A DNA stretch of 38,140 bases, from the NCBI GenBank assembly GCA_949295995.1, contig CASFNK010000047.1, positions 1 through 38,140 of the forward strand, written 5' to 3'. This DNA comes from an uncultured Pseudomonadota bacterium (GTDB lineage Bacteria; Pseudomonadota; Alphaproteobacteria; RF32; CAG-239). Below, one piece after another: positions 5,882 through 14,583 of this stretch. Position 1 is the first letter of the stretch; every line of letters starts with the position of its first letter. Below the pieces are notes generated by a model, which saw nothing but the letters and a program-made list of their open reading frames with translations, was not told the DNA's origin and did no database searches. Both the position numbers and the translations under genes were made by a program.

Positions 5882-8212
5882 TTAAACCTTGGTTACATAA
5901 TCTTTATGTAATTTCTTATGCCCATAATTATCAAACATAATTTCCAGTTTATTGCCCTCGGCTGCAACAACTTTACCATAGCCGAAAGTGGTATGATAAA
6001 CTCTCATGCCGATAATGGCATTGTTTGTTGTCCTTGGCGCATAATATTCCGGCTCTTTGACATAGCTGAAGCGATTGTTATCGTTATATTGTCTGGGCTG
6101 AGATTGTCTTTTATTCTTATACCATCCGTTATAATTTGAGCTGGAATCATATTCATTATTATAGCGATTAGAGTATGAATTTCCGTAGCCGTTGGAATAA
6201 AAACTATTAACATTATTACAAATCTCAATATTTGACGGCGGAAGTTCATTAATAAAACGAGACGGAATATTGTTTTGCCATTGACCGTAAATACGCCGAT
6301 TTAGTGCCGTTAAAATATAAAGTTGTTGTTTGGCGCGCGTAATGGCCACATAAGCCAGACGACGTTCTTCTTCCAGAGCTGAGGTTCCGCCTTCGTCCAT
6401 GCTTCGTTGGTGTGGGAAAAGGCCTTCTTCCCAACCGGGTAAAAAGACGATGTCAAACTCCAGACCTTTGGCCGAGTGCAGGGTAATTAGCATTACTTTG
6501 TTGCTGTCTAGGGCATCATCATTATCCATGACTAAGCTGACGTGTTCCAAAAATTCACTCATGGTCGGATATTTTTCGGTATCGCCCATGACGGTAACCA
6601 ATTCTTTTAAGTTCTCAAGACGTCCGTTGGCTTCCTCGGTGCCTTCTTGTTTGAGCATTTCCCGATAACCCGAATCTTCCAAAATTTGGTCGGCTAAATC
6701 ATCAGGTGTCAGAGTATTGAGAGCTTGGCGCCAGTGTTCAAAATGACTTAAAAACTCACTCATATTTGCTTTGGCTTTACCTGAAATTATTCCCTCATTG
6801 ACGGCCTTTTCAACAGCCATATAAAGCGAAATACCGTTTGAGCGCGCGATTTCTTGGAATTTTTCTAAAGTTTTGGCACCGATACTGCGTGCCGGTTTGT
6901 TGATAATTCTTTCTAAGGCCAAATCATCATGAGGTTGCAAAACAACTCGAAAATAAGCCAAAGCATCACGGATTTCTTGACGTTCATAGAATTTCGGACC
7001 GCCGATGACTTGATAAGGAATCGCCTCTGCAATGAATTTTTCTTCAAACTCACGGGTTTGAAATGCGGTTCTGACCAAAACGGCCATTTGTGAATAATCA
7101 TAGCCTTGGCGACGTTTGGCTTCAATCTCATCCACCACATATTTGGCCTCGTCTTCACCGCTGTAAACACTCACGACTTTGATTTTGGCATTATCACAAT
7201 TTTTGGCAGGGCTGTTTTCGGCCACTTTAAGGGTTTTTCCTAGGCGTCCTTCATTATGGCTAATCAGAGCCGAAGCGGCTGACAAAATATTGGCCGTCGA
7301 GCGGTAGTTGCGTTCCAGACGGATGGTCTTGCAATCGCTGAAATCTTTTTCAAAACGCAAGATATTTTCAATTTCGGCACCACGCCAAGAATAAATAGAT
7401 TGGTCATCATCGCCGACACAACATAAATTGTGATTCTTTTGTGATAATAAACGCAAAAACAAATATTGGGTTACGTTGGTGTCTTGATACTCATCCACCA
7501 TAATATATTTGAAGCGATTTTGGTAGCTTTCCAAAACATCGGCATTGGAGAGCAAAATGGTTAGGGCGTAGAGCAAAATATCACCGAAGTCGACACAATT
7601 GAGCTCTAAGAGACGTTGTTGATAGCGTTGATAAACCTCAGTCAAGACATTGGATTTGTAGTCTTTTTGCAGTTTTTCGACTGTTAAGCCTTTGTCTTTC
7701 CAACGTTGGATGCGGTCAATAATGGCTTGTGGGGGATATTTTTTGTCATCGACCCCCATGGCCTCACAAATTTGTTTAACGACTCTTTTTTGGTCGTCGG
7801 TATCCAAAATGGTGAAGTTGGAGTGAAGTCCGACCAATTCGGCGTGAGTCCGCAAAATTTTAACACAGATACTGTGAAACGTGCCGAGCCATACCGAATT
7901 GGCAATATCCCCAATCATATTTTGCACGCGCTCTTTCATTTCTTTGGCGGCACGATTGGTAAAGGTAACAACCAGACAATTCCATGGATTGGCTTTCATA
8001 TTGGCCAAAATATAAGCCAGACGCGTGGTTAAAACCTTCGTCTTGCCCGTTCCGGCTCCCGATAAGACCAAAACCGGACCTTCGGTTGTTTGCACTGCTA
8101 ATTTTTGTTCCGGATTAAGGTTATCCAACCAATCAAAGCGGGGCATTAGAGCCGCCGTATTATTATAAACAGGAGCGGCGTTGCCTTCTTCCAAATCAAA
8201 TATATTATCCAT
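5882..8212 (-). CDS. uvrD: UvrD/PcrA-type superfamily 1 DNA helicase
   Basis: A 776-residue ATP-driven 3'-5' helicase acting in nucleotide excision and mismatch repair. The motifs occur in order: Q motif and LNPEQKLAV, Walker A GAGTGKT, motif Ia VVTFTNRAAKEMKER, motif II DEYQDTN, motif III GDDDQSIYSWRGA, motif IV RNYRST, motif V ITLHSAKGLEFD and motif VI EERRLAYVAITRAK. The C-terminal module GMRVYHTTFGYGKV is the Tudor-like fold seen in PcrA/UvrD. Between it and the helicase core is an unusual Asn/Tyr/Ser-rich linker (about 663-715). The ribosome site before the ATG is weak (AAGAAG). It is transcribed away from the TPR-MoxR cluster. Confidence 0.95.
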   Translation of the reverse strand: MDNIFDLEEGNAAPVYNNTAALMPRFDWLDNLNPEQKLAVQTTEGPVLVLSGAGTGKTKVLTTRLAYILANMKANPWNCLVVTFTNRAAKEMKERVQNMIGDIANSVWLGTFHSICVKILRTHAELVGLHSNFTILDTDDQKRVVKQICEAMGVDDKKYPPQAIIDRIQRWKDKGLTVEKLQKDYKSNVLTEVYQRYQQRLLELNCVDFGDILLYALTILLSNADVLESYQNRFKYIMVDEYQDTNVTQYLFLRLLSQKNHNLCCVGDDDQSIYSWRGAEIENILRFEKDFSDCKTIRLERNYRSTANILSAASALISHNEGRLGKTLKVAENSPAKNCDNAKIKVVSVYSGEDEAKYVVDEIEAKRRQGYDYSQMAVLVRTAFQTREFEEKFIAEAIPYQVIGGPKFYERQEIRDALAYFRVVLQPHDDLALERIINKPARSIGAKTLEKFQEIARSNGISLYMAVEKAVNEGIISGKAKANMSEFLSHFEHWRQALNTLTPDDLADQILEDSGYREMLKQEGTEEANGRLENLKELVTVMGDTEKYPTMSEFLEHVSLVMDNDDALDSNKVMLITLHSAKGLEFDIVFLPGWEEGLFPHQRSMDEGGTSALEEERRLAYVAITRAKQQLYILTALNRRIYGQWQNNIPSRFINELPPSNIEICNNVNSFYSNGYGNSYSNRYNNEYDSSSNYNGWYKNKRQSQPRQYNDNNRFSYVKEPEYYAPRTTNNAIIGMRVYHTTFGYGKVVAAEGNKLEIMFDNYGHKKLHKDYVTKV

Positions 8213-8307
8213 TGTTTGTAACTTCTTATTTTTTATCTGCTTGTATTTTTTATCTTTAGCCCATATATATATTATTATTGAATGATTGCAAAGGAGTTTT
8301 TTGAATT

Positions 8308-9249
8308 ATGCCTAGAACATTAAACGGGGAACTTGTTACCGAAGCATCAAAAAAATTTCAGCTCGGTGATAATTTTTGGCATAAAGGTGCTTATGATGAT
8401 GCCAGAAAATCTTACCTTGAAGCTGCCGATTTATACCATAAAACTCAAGATACGGAAGGTGAAGCCTTTGTCTATTCCCGTTTGGGAGAGTTGGAACTTA
8501 GTTTGGATAACTTTAAGGAAGCCGAAAGAGCTTTGAAAAATTCGACCGAGTTGGTGAAAGATTTTATTGACGGGCAAAATACTTATGGCGAATCTTTAAT
8601 CAAGCTCTCAAAAGTGCAAGGTAACAGCGGTGAACTGGAAAAGGCGTTTAAAACCATTAGAAAAGCTGAAGAGGTTACCTCTGCAATTGATAATAAAAAT
8701 CTTTTGGGAGATGCCTACGAACAAGAAGCCTATCTGCATTTGATGGAAAATCATGATAAAAAAGCTCTTGAAAAATATGCTTTAGCCGCAGAATTGTTTG
8801 ATCAAGACGGTACCTCATTAAAAGAAGCCGCTTCGTTGCGGGCAATGGCTCGGTTGGAAATGAAGTTTAAAAACTATGACCAAGCCCATGATTTGCTCGA
8901 AAAATGCCGCGATTTGTATCGGGAAAACGGCGACCTTCTTGGGGAGGCAAGTGCTTTATCGGCAATCGGGTGTTTGCGATATATTATTCGCGATATTCCC
9001 AATGCCCGAAAGGCCTTGATGAAGTCAGTTTATTTGTATGGTAAAGTATCTCATCATTTTGCCGAGGCGGAGGCTTTGCTCTATCTGGCACGGGTGGAGG
9101 CTTTTAATCGGGAGCAAGGGGATTTTGAGCGGGCAAAAATGCATTACAAACGCTCAATCGAGTTGTTTGACTTTTTGGAAAATGAAACCATGAAGCAAGC
9201 CGTACTTAATGAATATCATGATTTCTTAAATCGAATTTCGGTATTGTGA
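8308..9249 (+). CDS. Tetratricopeptide-repeat protein
   Basis: A 313-residue soluble protein without signal peptide, made almost entirely of TPR-like helical hairpins of about 40 residues (for example GAYDDARKSYLEAADLY, DNFKEAERALKNSTEL and KNYDQAHDLLEKCRDLY). Such repeats bind other proteins. The ribosome site AAGGAG is 11 bases from the ATG. Its TGA stop overlaps a GTG codon of the MoxR frame and only 14 bases separate it from the preferred MoxR start, so it is translationally close to the ATPase and may be its adaptor (inference). Confidence 0.75.
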   Translation: MPRTLNGELVTEASKKFQLGDNFWHKGAYDDARKSYLEAADLYHKTQDTEGEAFVYSRLGELELSLDNFKEAERALKNSTELVKDFIDGQNTYGESLIKLSKVQGNSGELEKAFKTIRKAEEVTSAIDNKNLLGDAYEQEAYLHLMENHDKKALEKYALAAELFDQDGTSLKEAASLRAMARLEMKFKNYDQAHDLLEKCRDLYRENGDLLGEASALSAIGCLRYIIRDIPNARKALMKSVYLYGKVSHHFAEAEALLYLARVEAFNREQGDFERAKMHYKRSIELFDFLENETMKQAVLNEYHDFLNRISVL

Positions 9250-9263
9250 GAGAGGGTATAAAA

Positions 9264-10226
9264 ATGGCTGATACAAAAGCAAAAATTATCGGATTGAAAA
9301 ATTATTTGGAAACCAAAATTATCGGACAGGAAGAATTGGTCCGAAAATTGTTGATTACGCTTTTGGCCGATGGACACGCCTTGGTGGAAGGTGCTCCGGG
9401 GTTAGCTAAAACCAAAGCTATTAAAACTTTATCTGAGTGTATCAGTGCCGGATTTAACCGAATCCAATTTACGCCGGACTTGCTACCGTCCGATATTACC
9501 GGAAGTGATATTTATGTGGCGGCTAAAGGTGAATTTGAATTCAGAAAAGGACCTGTCTTTGCAAATTTGGTCTTAGCCGATGAAATTAACCGTGCACCGG
9601 CTAAAGTGCAATCCGCACTCTTAGAGGCTATGGCTGAGCGTCAGGTGAGTGTCGGCGGAAAAAGGTATCTATTGCCGGAATTGTTTATGGTAATGGCAAC
9701 GCAAAATCCGATTGAGCATGAGGGAACTTATAACTTACCTGAAGCTCAACTCGACCGCTTTTTGATGTTTATTAAAATTGACCAACCGGATGCGGCTTCT
9801 GAAAAACAAATTTTGCGCTTGGTCAGAGGTGAAGTTGCCAAAACCCAAAGCGAGAAATTTACGCCGCTGAGTATTGAAGATATTTTGGCAGCCAGAAAAG
9901 AAGTGCTCTCTATTCACATGAGTGATGAAATTGAGGAATATTTGGTGCAATTGATTGTGGCGACCAGACATCCTGAAAAATATGATGCCAAATTGGCCGG
10001 ACAAGTTATGTTTGGTGCAAGTCCTCGTGCAACTATTGCTCTGGACAGATGTGCAAAAATTAATGCTTGGATAGATGGACGTGATTTTGTAACACCTGAA
10101 GATATTCATGCGGTTATTTATGATATTTTGCGCCACAGAATTATTTTGAGCTTTGAGGCGCAAGCTGAAGGTATCACAACAGATAACATTATTACCTCAC
10201 TTTTGAATGTGGTTCCTTTGCCGTAA
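9264..10226 (+). CDS. MoxR-family AAA+ ATPase
   Basis: A 320-residue AAA+ chaperone-like ATPase. From the preferred ATG, Walker A GAPGLAKT is at residues 43-50 and Walker B LVLADEIN at 102-109, followed by APAKVQSALLEAMAERQV, the sensor-1 stretch MATQNPIEHEGTYNLPEAQLDRF (partly) and a C-terminal lid with GASPRAT. These are classic MoxR features. The start at 9264 has GAGAGGG upstream, whereas the GTG at 9246 overlaps the previous stop. MoxR proteins usually act with a DUF58 and von Willebrand-type protein to activate or mature other complexes; the DUF58 partner is the next gene. Confidence 0.9.
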   Translation: MADTKAKIIGLKNYLETKIIGQEELVRKLLITLLADGHALVEGAPGLAKTKAIKTLSECISAGFNRIQFTPDLLPSDITGSDIYVAAKGEFEFRKGPVFANLVLADEINRAPAKVQSALLEAMAERQVSVGGKRYLLPELFMVMATQNPIEHEGTYNLPEAQLDRFLMFIKIDQPDAASEKQILRLVRGEVAKTQSEKFTPLSIEDILAARKEVLSIHMSDEIEEYLVQLIVATRHPEKYDAKLAGQVMFGASPRATIALDRCAKINAWIDGRDFVTPEDIHAVIYDILRHRIILSFEAQAEGITTDNIITSLLNVVPLP

Positions 10227-10250
10227 TTTGTTTGTGAAAGATTGGACAAT

Positions 10251-11201
10251 ATGAAACGTTTGAAACATATTACCAAGTTTTTTACATCCGTGGCTCCCGA
10301 ACTCGGAGGCGGCGGTTTATTTGCCAGTTTGGAAGAATTGATTGAGCAGAGGCAATATGTGGCTTATTTGCGTAAACTCAGTCAAGTGAAAACATTGTCA
10401 TATATGGCCGGAGATGTGAAGTCTGCCTTTAAAGGTCGAGGAATGGAACTCGAAGAAATCCGCAGCTATGCATACGGTGATGATGTGCGCGATATGGACT
10501 GGCGGGTAACGGCGCGCAAAGGGCAGCCTTTTACAAAACTCTATGCCGAAGAAAGAGACAGAGAGATTTATGCGCTGCTTGATTTGTCTTCCAGCATGGT
10601 GTTTGGAACTAAAAATGAGCTTAAATCAGTCGCTGCCGCTAAAATTACCGCCTTGCTCGGGTGGATGAGTTTGGAAAATAAAGACAGATTCGGTTGCTTG
10701 GTGTTTGATGGGGTGGATAATTTATTTTTTAAGCCTCAGAATAACAAAGCCAATATGATGGTGATTTTGAAAAAAATCAGCGCGCTCAGTAAACAGATTT
10801 TAACGCTGAAAACGTCTCAATCCTCACCAAAAGAAAAAGCCGTGCAGTTGTTGCAATCCAATATCAAAAGTCAGGCGGTGGTATTTGTGATTTCGGATTT
10901 TTCTGATTTTAATGAAGATTTGCGGCGAGCTTTGGCAACCTTGGCAAAAAAAGCTCGCGTCTATGCTCTCAATGTTTTTGATGTGTTGGAGGAAATGCCT
11001 CCTTTGCCCGGCGAATATATGGCTGAAAATAGTGGCGAAAGATTGGTATTTGATACAAAGTCAAAATATTTTCAAAAGGAATATAAGGCTTATTTCAAAG
11101 ATAAACGTGCAAAGGTGAGTGATTTTTGTCAGCGTTTCGGTATTCGCTATGTTGAAATCAGAACCGATATTCCTTTGCACCAGCAACTGAAAATAAGTTA
11201 A
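10251..11201 (+). CDS. DUF58 protein, partner of the MoxR ATPase
   Basis: About 316 residues. The family hallmark is clear: FKGRGMELEEIRSYAYGDD, then DMDWRVTARKGQPFTKL, then a vWA-like strand ALLDLSSSM carrying the DxSxS metal-site motif, and later VVFVISDFSDF. DUF58 proteins sit beside MoxR ATPases across bacteria and are thought to be clients or effectors of them. No membrane segment is seen, unlike some DUF58 proteins. The ATG at 10251 is preferred with a GGA close upstream; a TTG at 10242 is possible. The gap to moxR is 24 bases, so they are in one operon. Confidence 0.88.
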   Translation: MKRLKHITKFFTSVAPELGGGGLFASLEELIEQRQYVAYLRKLSQVKTLSYMAGDVKSAFKGRGMELEEIRSYAYGDDVRDMDWRVTARKGQPFTKLYAEERDREIYALLDLSSSMVFGTKNELKSVAAAKITALLGWMSLENKDRFGCLVFDGVDNLFFKPQNNKANMMVILKKISALSKQILTLKTSQSSPKEKAVQLLQSNIKSQAVVFVISDFSDFNEDLRRALATLAKKARVYALNVFDVLEEMPPLPGEYMAENSGERLVFDTKSKYFQKEYKAYFKDKRAKVSDFCQRFGIRYVEIRTDIPLHQQLKIS

Positions 11202-11213
11202 TTTTATAAAAAG

Positions 11214-11250
11214 AAGAATTCTTGACTTTTGTTCTTAATCGTGTTACTTA
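11214..11250 (+). promoter_or_regulatory. Possible promoter of the second TPR gene with a palindrome over the -35 box
   Basis: TTGACT (11222-11227), 17 bases, TACTTA (11245-11250). The 10-base palindrome AAGAATTCTT (11214-11223) touches the -35 box and could be an operator. The -10 match is poor, so this is tentative. Confidence 0.3.
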
Positions 11251-11295
11251 TAACCTTAAATTATTTTGTAACTATAATTTGAAAAGAGAAAAAAT

Positions 11296-12273
11296 ATGGT
11301 TAAATCTAATGAAAACAGTGCTTATAAAAGAGGGCAAGAATTGCTCGATCAAGGCATGTATAAAGATGCTATCGTTCAATTTGACGAGGCTATTGCTGAA
11401 CAACCCAAATCTTGGAAGGCTTTAAATAGCAAGGGTTTTGCTTTTCAAAAAATGAGTAGATATACCGAGGCTGTAGAATGCTTTGATAAAGCATTACAGC
11501 TTAATCCCGAGTCTGTCGAAGTTTTGAACAACAAAGGTGTTACGCTTAGTATGCGCGGACTTTATAAAGACGCTATTGCTTGTTTTGATCAGGCCGTGGC
11601 TATCGATCAGACTTCATTAGAGGCCTTAAACGGTAAAGCCATTGCTTTGCAACATATGTTCTCTTACAAAGAGGCTTTGGATGTTTTGGAACAAGCTATG
11701 AAGATTGATAACAAACATCCGCAGACATTATTGTCAATTGCCGTTACGTTACAAAAATTAAAACAATATGACAGGGCAATTTCTTTCTTTAAGAAAGTTT
11801 TGGCCAATGATAAAACCAATATCAAAGCATGGAATGGTGTTGGGGTTACTTACCAATTGATGGGCGATAATAATTCCGCTCTTAAATGTTTTACCAAAAT
11901 TTTGAATATTGATAGTCGCGAAATTCAGGCTTGGATTAGTATTGGTTTCGTTTACCAAAAAATGCTTAAGTTTAACGATGCTTTGAAGTGCTATAAAAAA
12001 GCTCAATCCTTAATTAATAATAATTATCACCATAAACTTTATGATGGTTTGGCTAGTTGCTTGACTAAGTTGTCGGAATTTGACCAAGCTATTGAAGTTT
12101 ACAAACAAATCTTTCAAAGAGAAGAGGGTAAGAAAAAATGGGACGCTCAACGCTCAATTAAGTTTGTAAACAAATTAAAACGTAAAAAAGCCATTGGAGC
12201 TTTGCCTGAAATCGTTCCGAGTGGTAGTGCTGAGGGAACAAGTACTTCCGGCTCAGGAAGCGAAGCAATGTAA
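11296..12273 (+). CDS. TPR-repeat protein
   Basis: A 325-residue protein with about eight 34-residue TPR units, each close to consensus (for example YKDAIVQFDEAIAEQPKSW, KALNSKGFAFQKMSRYTEA, AVECFDKALQLNPES and DRAISFFKKVLANDKTN). There is no signal peptide. The C-terminus beyond about residue 290 is a Lys-rich stretch followed by a low-complexity Gly/Ser/Thr tail. Likely a protein-protein interaction scaffold; no partner can be named. It lies 94 bases after the DUF58 gene and may have its own promoter; a terminator follows. Confidence 0.8.
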   Translation: MVKSNENSAYKRGQELLDQGMYKDAIVQFDEAIAEQPKSWKALNSKGFAFQKMSRYTEAVECFDKALQLNPESVEVLNNKGVTLSMRGLYKDAIACFDQAVAIDQTSLEALNGKAIALQHMFSYKEALDVLEQAMKIDNKHPQTLLSIAVTLQKLKQYDRAISFFKKVLANDKTNIKAWNGVGVTYQLMGDNNSALKCFTKILNIDSREIQAWISIGFVYQKMLKFNDALKCYKKAQSLINNNYHHKLYDGLASCLTKLSEFDQAIEVYKQIFQREEGKKKWDAQRSIKFVNKLKRKKAIGALPEIVPSGSAEGTSTSGSGSEAM

Positions 12274-12280
12274 TATTTAT

Positions 12281-12311
12281 AAAAAAAGCTCTTTTCAAAG
12301 AGCTTTTTTTA
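12281..12311 (+). terminator. Intrinsic terminator after the TPR gene
   Basis: AAAAAAAGCTCTTT pairs with AAAGAGCTTTTTTT across a 2-3 base loop; T tract on the plus strand. Confidence 0.85.
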
Positions 12312-12333
12312 TGCGGATATGGGATAAAATAAA

Positions 12334-12660
12334 ATGCACAAAATGCGGCTGCAAGAGAAATATTTTAATTTAATAAATAGTGGGACAAAAACAATCGAAT
12401 TGCGTCTCAGAGATGAAAAAAGACGGCTTATTCATATCGGTGATGAAATTGAATTTTCACAAATTAACAATCCAACTCAAAAATGTCTTAAAAAAGTTAA
12501 AGCACTTTATGGAGCTCAAGATTTTGAGCGACTTTGCGAACAAATTGATATTGCTAAAACCGGATTTGAAACGGTAGCAGAACTCATTTTAGTTTTAGCT
12601 GAGTTTTATCCTGTGGCCAAGCAAATACAATATGGTGTTTTAGCAATAGAATTAGAATAA
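12334..12660 (+). CDS. ASCH-domain protein
   Basis: A 108-residue single-domain protein of the PUA-like ASCH superfamily, which binds RNA or modified nucleosides. It shows the hallmark SGTKTIELRLRDEKRR followed by IHIGDEIEF, and a C-terminal YGVLAIELE strand. The layout resembles the small amidohydrolase YqfB (Lys in GRKTITIR, IYP near the end, then a final strand): here the Lys is kept in GTKTIELR, and EFYP precedes the last strand, but the following Thr position is Glu. So the fold is well supported while enzyme activity is open. It has no obvious operon partner. Confidence 0.8.
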   Translation: MHKMRLQEKYFNLINSGTKTIELRLRDEKRRLIHIGDEIEFSQINNPTQKCLKKVKALYGAQDFERLCEQIDIAKTGFETVAELILVLAEFYPVAKQIQYGVLAIELE

Positions 12661-12740
12661 GAATCCTTTATGCCATAATTGAAAAAAACAGAATCGTGAT
12701 TATCTCAAAAATGTGTTGTTTATTTATAGGAGATAATCTT

Positions 12741-12986
12741 ATGGGTACTTTTTTGAAATATGTTTTTTATTTGGCCTTGCTTGTTATTGTTTATATTGTG
12801 GCAAAAGGTGTTTGGGAGGGAAATATTACCGAACAATCAACTGTTTCTCAGGTGGCAACAGATGTCAAAGACGGGGCACAAAATATGGCTGAGCAGGCTG
12901 TCAATGAGGTGAAAGAGTTGGATAAATCCATGAACGAAAGTATGCAAAAAGATGTTAATGCAATGAAAGATAATTCAGCCAATTAA
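12741..12986 (+). CDS. Small single-pass membrane protein
   Basis: An 81-residue protein. The ATG at 12741 is chosen because TAGGAGATAATCTT precedes it; the longer frame from 12696 has no such site. Residues 1-22 (GTFLKYVFYLALLVIVYIVA) form one membrane helix; the rest is a polar, acidic helical tail with regular Val/Met/Ala spacing (ATDVKDGAQNMAEQAV), suggesting an amphipathic or coiled-coil helix. Not recognised as a family. It is followed by a strong bidirectional terminator shared with mlaC. Confidence 0.6.
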   Translation: MGTFLKYVFYLALLVIVYIVAKGVWEGNITEQSTVSQVATDVKDGAQNMAEQAVNEVKELDKSMNESMQKDVNAMKDNSAN

Positions 12987-12993
12987 TAAAATC

Positions 12994-13028
12994 AAAAAAA
13001 TCTCCTCTTTGCAGAGGAGATTTTTTTT
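12994..13028. terminator. Bidirectional terminator between the small membrane protein and mlaC
   Basis: AATCTCCTCT and AGAGGAGATT pair around TTGC-type loop bases, flanked by an A run on the left and eight T on the right, so it can work on both strands. It touches the stop of mlaC. Confidence 0.85.
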
Positions 13029-13626
13029 ACTTAGATTTTTGTTGTAAATCTTTAATCAAAGCATCTATACCACCGGGATTATTCTTTATATAAGCGGTAT
13101 ATTCATTACGGGCAGTGATGGCTAGGCTGACATTTTCAATAATGATATCGACGATTTTGAATTTGTCGCCGGTTTGTTTAACGCGCCATACAACCTTTGC
13201 CGGTTCGCCTTGTTCCATCGGAACAACCGAATTTACAAAGACTTGATTAGCCGATTTTGAAGGGCTCGTGCCTTTGAAAATAAAGCGTTTACCTTTGAAT
13301 TCATCAAAACGTTGCGACCAGGTTTTGATGTTTAGAGCGCGGTAAGCATCAATAAAATCTGTTCTTTGTTGCGGGGTGGCTGTTCTCCAGTAACGACCTA
13401 AAACAAATTGTCCAATAAAATCCAAATCCAAAGCATTATTAAACAATTTTTCAAAACGTTTGTCTTTTTCTTGTTGTGAGATATTGGCATTGATAATGTC
13501 TTCAATACCATTTTCGGTAACCTGAACAACAAATGTTTCGGCTTTTTGCGCATCTACGGCAGCTTGAACCGGTGCCGTGTGCATAAATAAAGCTGTTGCC
13601 AAAATCATAAGAAAAGTTTTTTTCAT
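13027..13626 (-). CDS. mlaC: MlaC, periplasmic phospholipid-binding protein
   Basis: 199 residues with a signal peptide (MKKTFLMILATALFMHTAPVQA). It matches the MlaC/Ttg2D family: FEKLFNNALDLDFIGQFVLGRYW, then TPQQRTDFIDAYRAL, and later KVVWRVKQTGDKFKIVDI, ending in IDALIKDLQQK. MlaC ferries phospholipids between the outer-membrane MlaA complex and the inner-membrane MlaFEDB transporter to keep the outer leaflet free of phospholipid. The gene lies 18 bases after mlaA with GGAG upstream of its ATG, so the two are co-transcribed. mlaFED are not in the window. Confidence 0.9.
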   Translation of the reverse strand: MKKTFLMILATALFMHTAPVQAAVDAQKAETFVVQVTENGIEDIINANISQQEKDKRFEKLFNNALDLDFIGQFVLGRYWRTATPQQRTDFIDAYRALNIKTWSQRFDEFKGKRFIFKGTSPSKSANQVFVNSVVPMEQGEPAKVVWRVKQTGDKFKIVDIIIENVSLAITARNEYTAYIKNNPGGIDALIKDLQQKSK

Positions 13627-13644
13627 TAGTCGTTACTCCAATTA

Positions 13645-14448
13645 TTATTTGGTTTCCATTTCGTTATATATTTCATCTTCATCTTCAACACCAAAGTCAA
13701 AGTCATATGCGGCTTGAGGGGCTTCTTTGACGTCATTATAACAGCCGCTTTGTCCGCGGTTTTGCAGATATGCCGAACGCATTGCAGCATAGAAATCTAC
13801 AGAATTGCTCTCTAGGTCATTCCATACATCCATAACAGATTCACGGGCGGCAACGCCTGATATGACTGCGTATGAGTACATCACTTTATCGTGAACATTG
13901 GCATCATTATAGGTTGCCCAATATAATGGATTAAATGCTGAATCTAATGCCAAGGAAACAGCTGCTCGCGGTGTGCTCGGACCAAAAATCGGCAAAATCA
14001 GGTATGGACCGTCTTTGACACACCATTTGGCTAAAGTCGAATCAAAACCGGCTTGCTTGCGTGGAAATCCCCAGCCTTCGGCAACGTCATACATTCCTGC
14101 CAAACCCAATGTGGAGTTGATGGCAAAACGAAAAACACTAATTCCGCTGTTTTTGAATTCACCTTGCAGGAGATTGTTGGTGGCATAAAGCGGTTCTTTT
14201 AAGTTGGCAATCGCGGTGTTAACGCGCCTGCGAATGTATGGGGTGGTGATATCTCGATATCCTTCAGCTAAAGGTTTTAATATATATTTATCAAACTCGT
14301 AGTTGAATTTGAACATTGCTCTGTTATACCCTTCAAAGGTATCGGTTTGGTCATGTTCGTCTGTAATTGCAGAACGCGAGGTGGTACAAGATGCTGTGGT
14401 CAACATCATAAACGACAGCATACATACAAACAAAACTTTTTTCTGCAC
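13645..14448 (-). CDS. mlaA: MlaA (VacJ), outer-membrane lipoprotein
   Basis: 267 residues. The N-terminus carries a lipoprotein signal with lipobox TTASC. The body shows family marks: DTFEGYNRAMFKFNYEFDKY near the start, ANLKEPLYATNNLLQG, FRFAINSTLGLAGMYDVA, then GPYLILPIFGPSTPRA. MlaA is the outer-membrane part of the lipid asymmetry pathway and removes phospholipids from the outer leaflet, passing them to MlaC, the next gene. The start is GTG at 14448 with AAAGGA at good distance. The acidic tail (GVEDEDEIYNEMETK) is longer than needed for the fold. Confidence 0.92.
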   Translation of the reverse strand: MQKKVLFVCMLSFMMLTTASCTTSRSAITDEHDQTDTFEGYNRAMFKFNYEFDKYILKPLAEGYRDITTPYIRRRVNTAIANLKEPLYATNNLLQGEFKNSGISVFRFAINSTLGLAGMYDVAEGWGFPRKQAGFDSTLAKWCVKDGPYLILPIFGPSTPRAAVSLALDSAFNPLYWATYNDANVHDKVMYSYAVISGVAARESVMDVWNDLESNSVDFYAAMRSAYLQNRGQSGCYNDVKEAPQAAYDFDFGVEDEDEIYNEMETK

Positions 14449-14583
14449 GGAATTTCCTTTCTTGGCAGTTTTTTAGTTAATAATTGTCCAAAATATAGCA
14501 TTATTTTTTTTGAAATCAATATATTTATTATTAAATGGTTAATAGTTTGAAATGTATATTAGGAAAGTTGTAGGAGAAAATAT

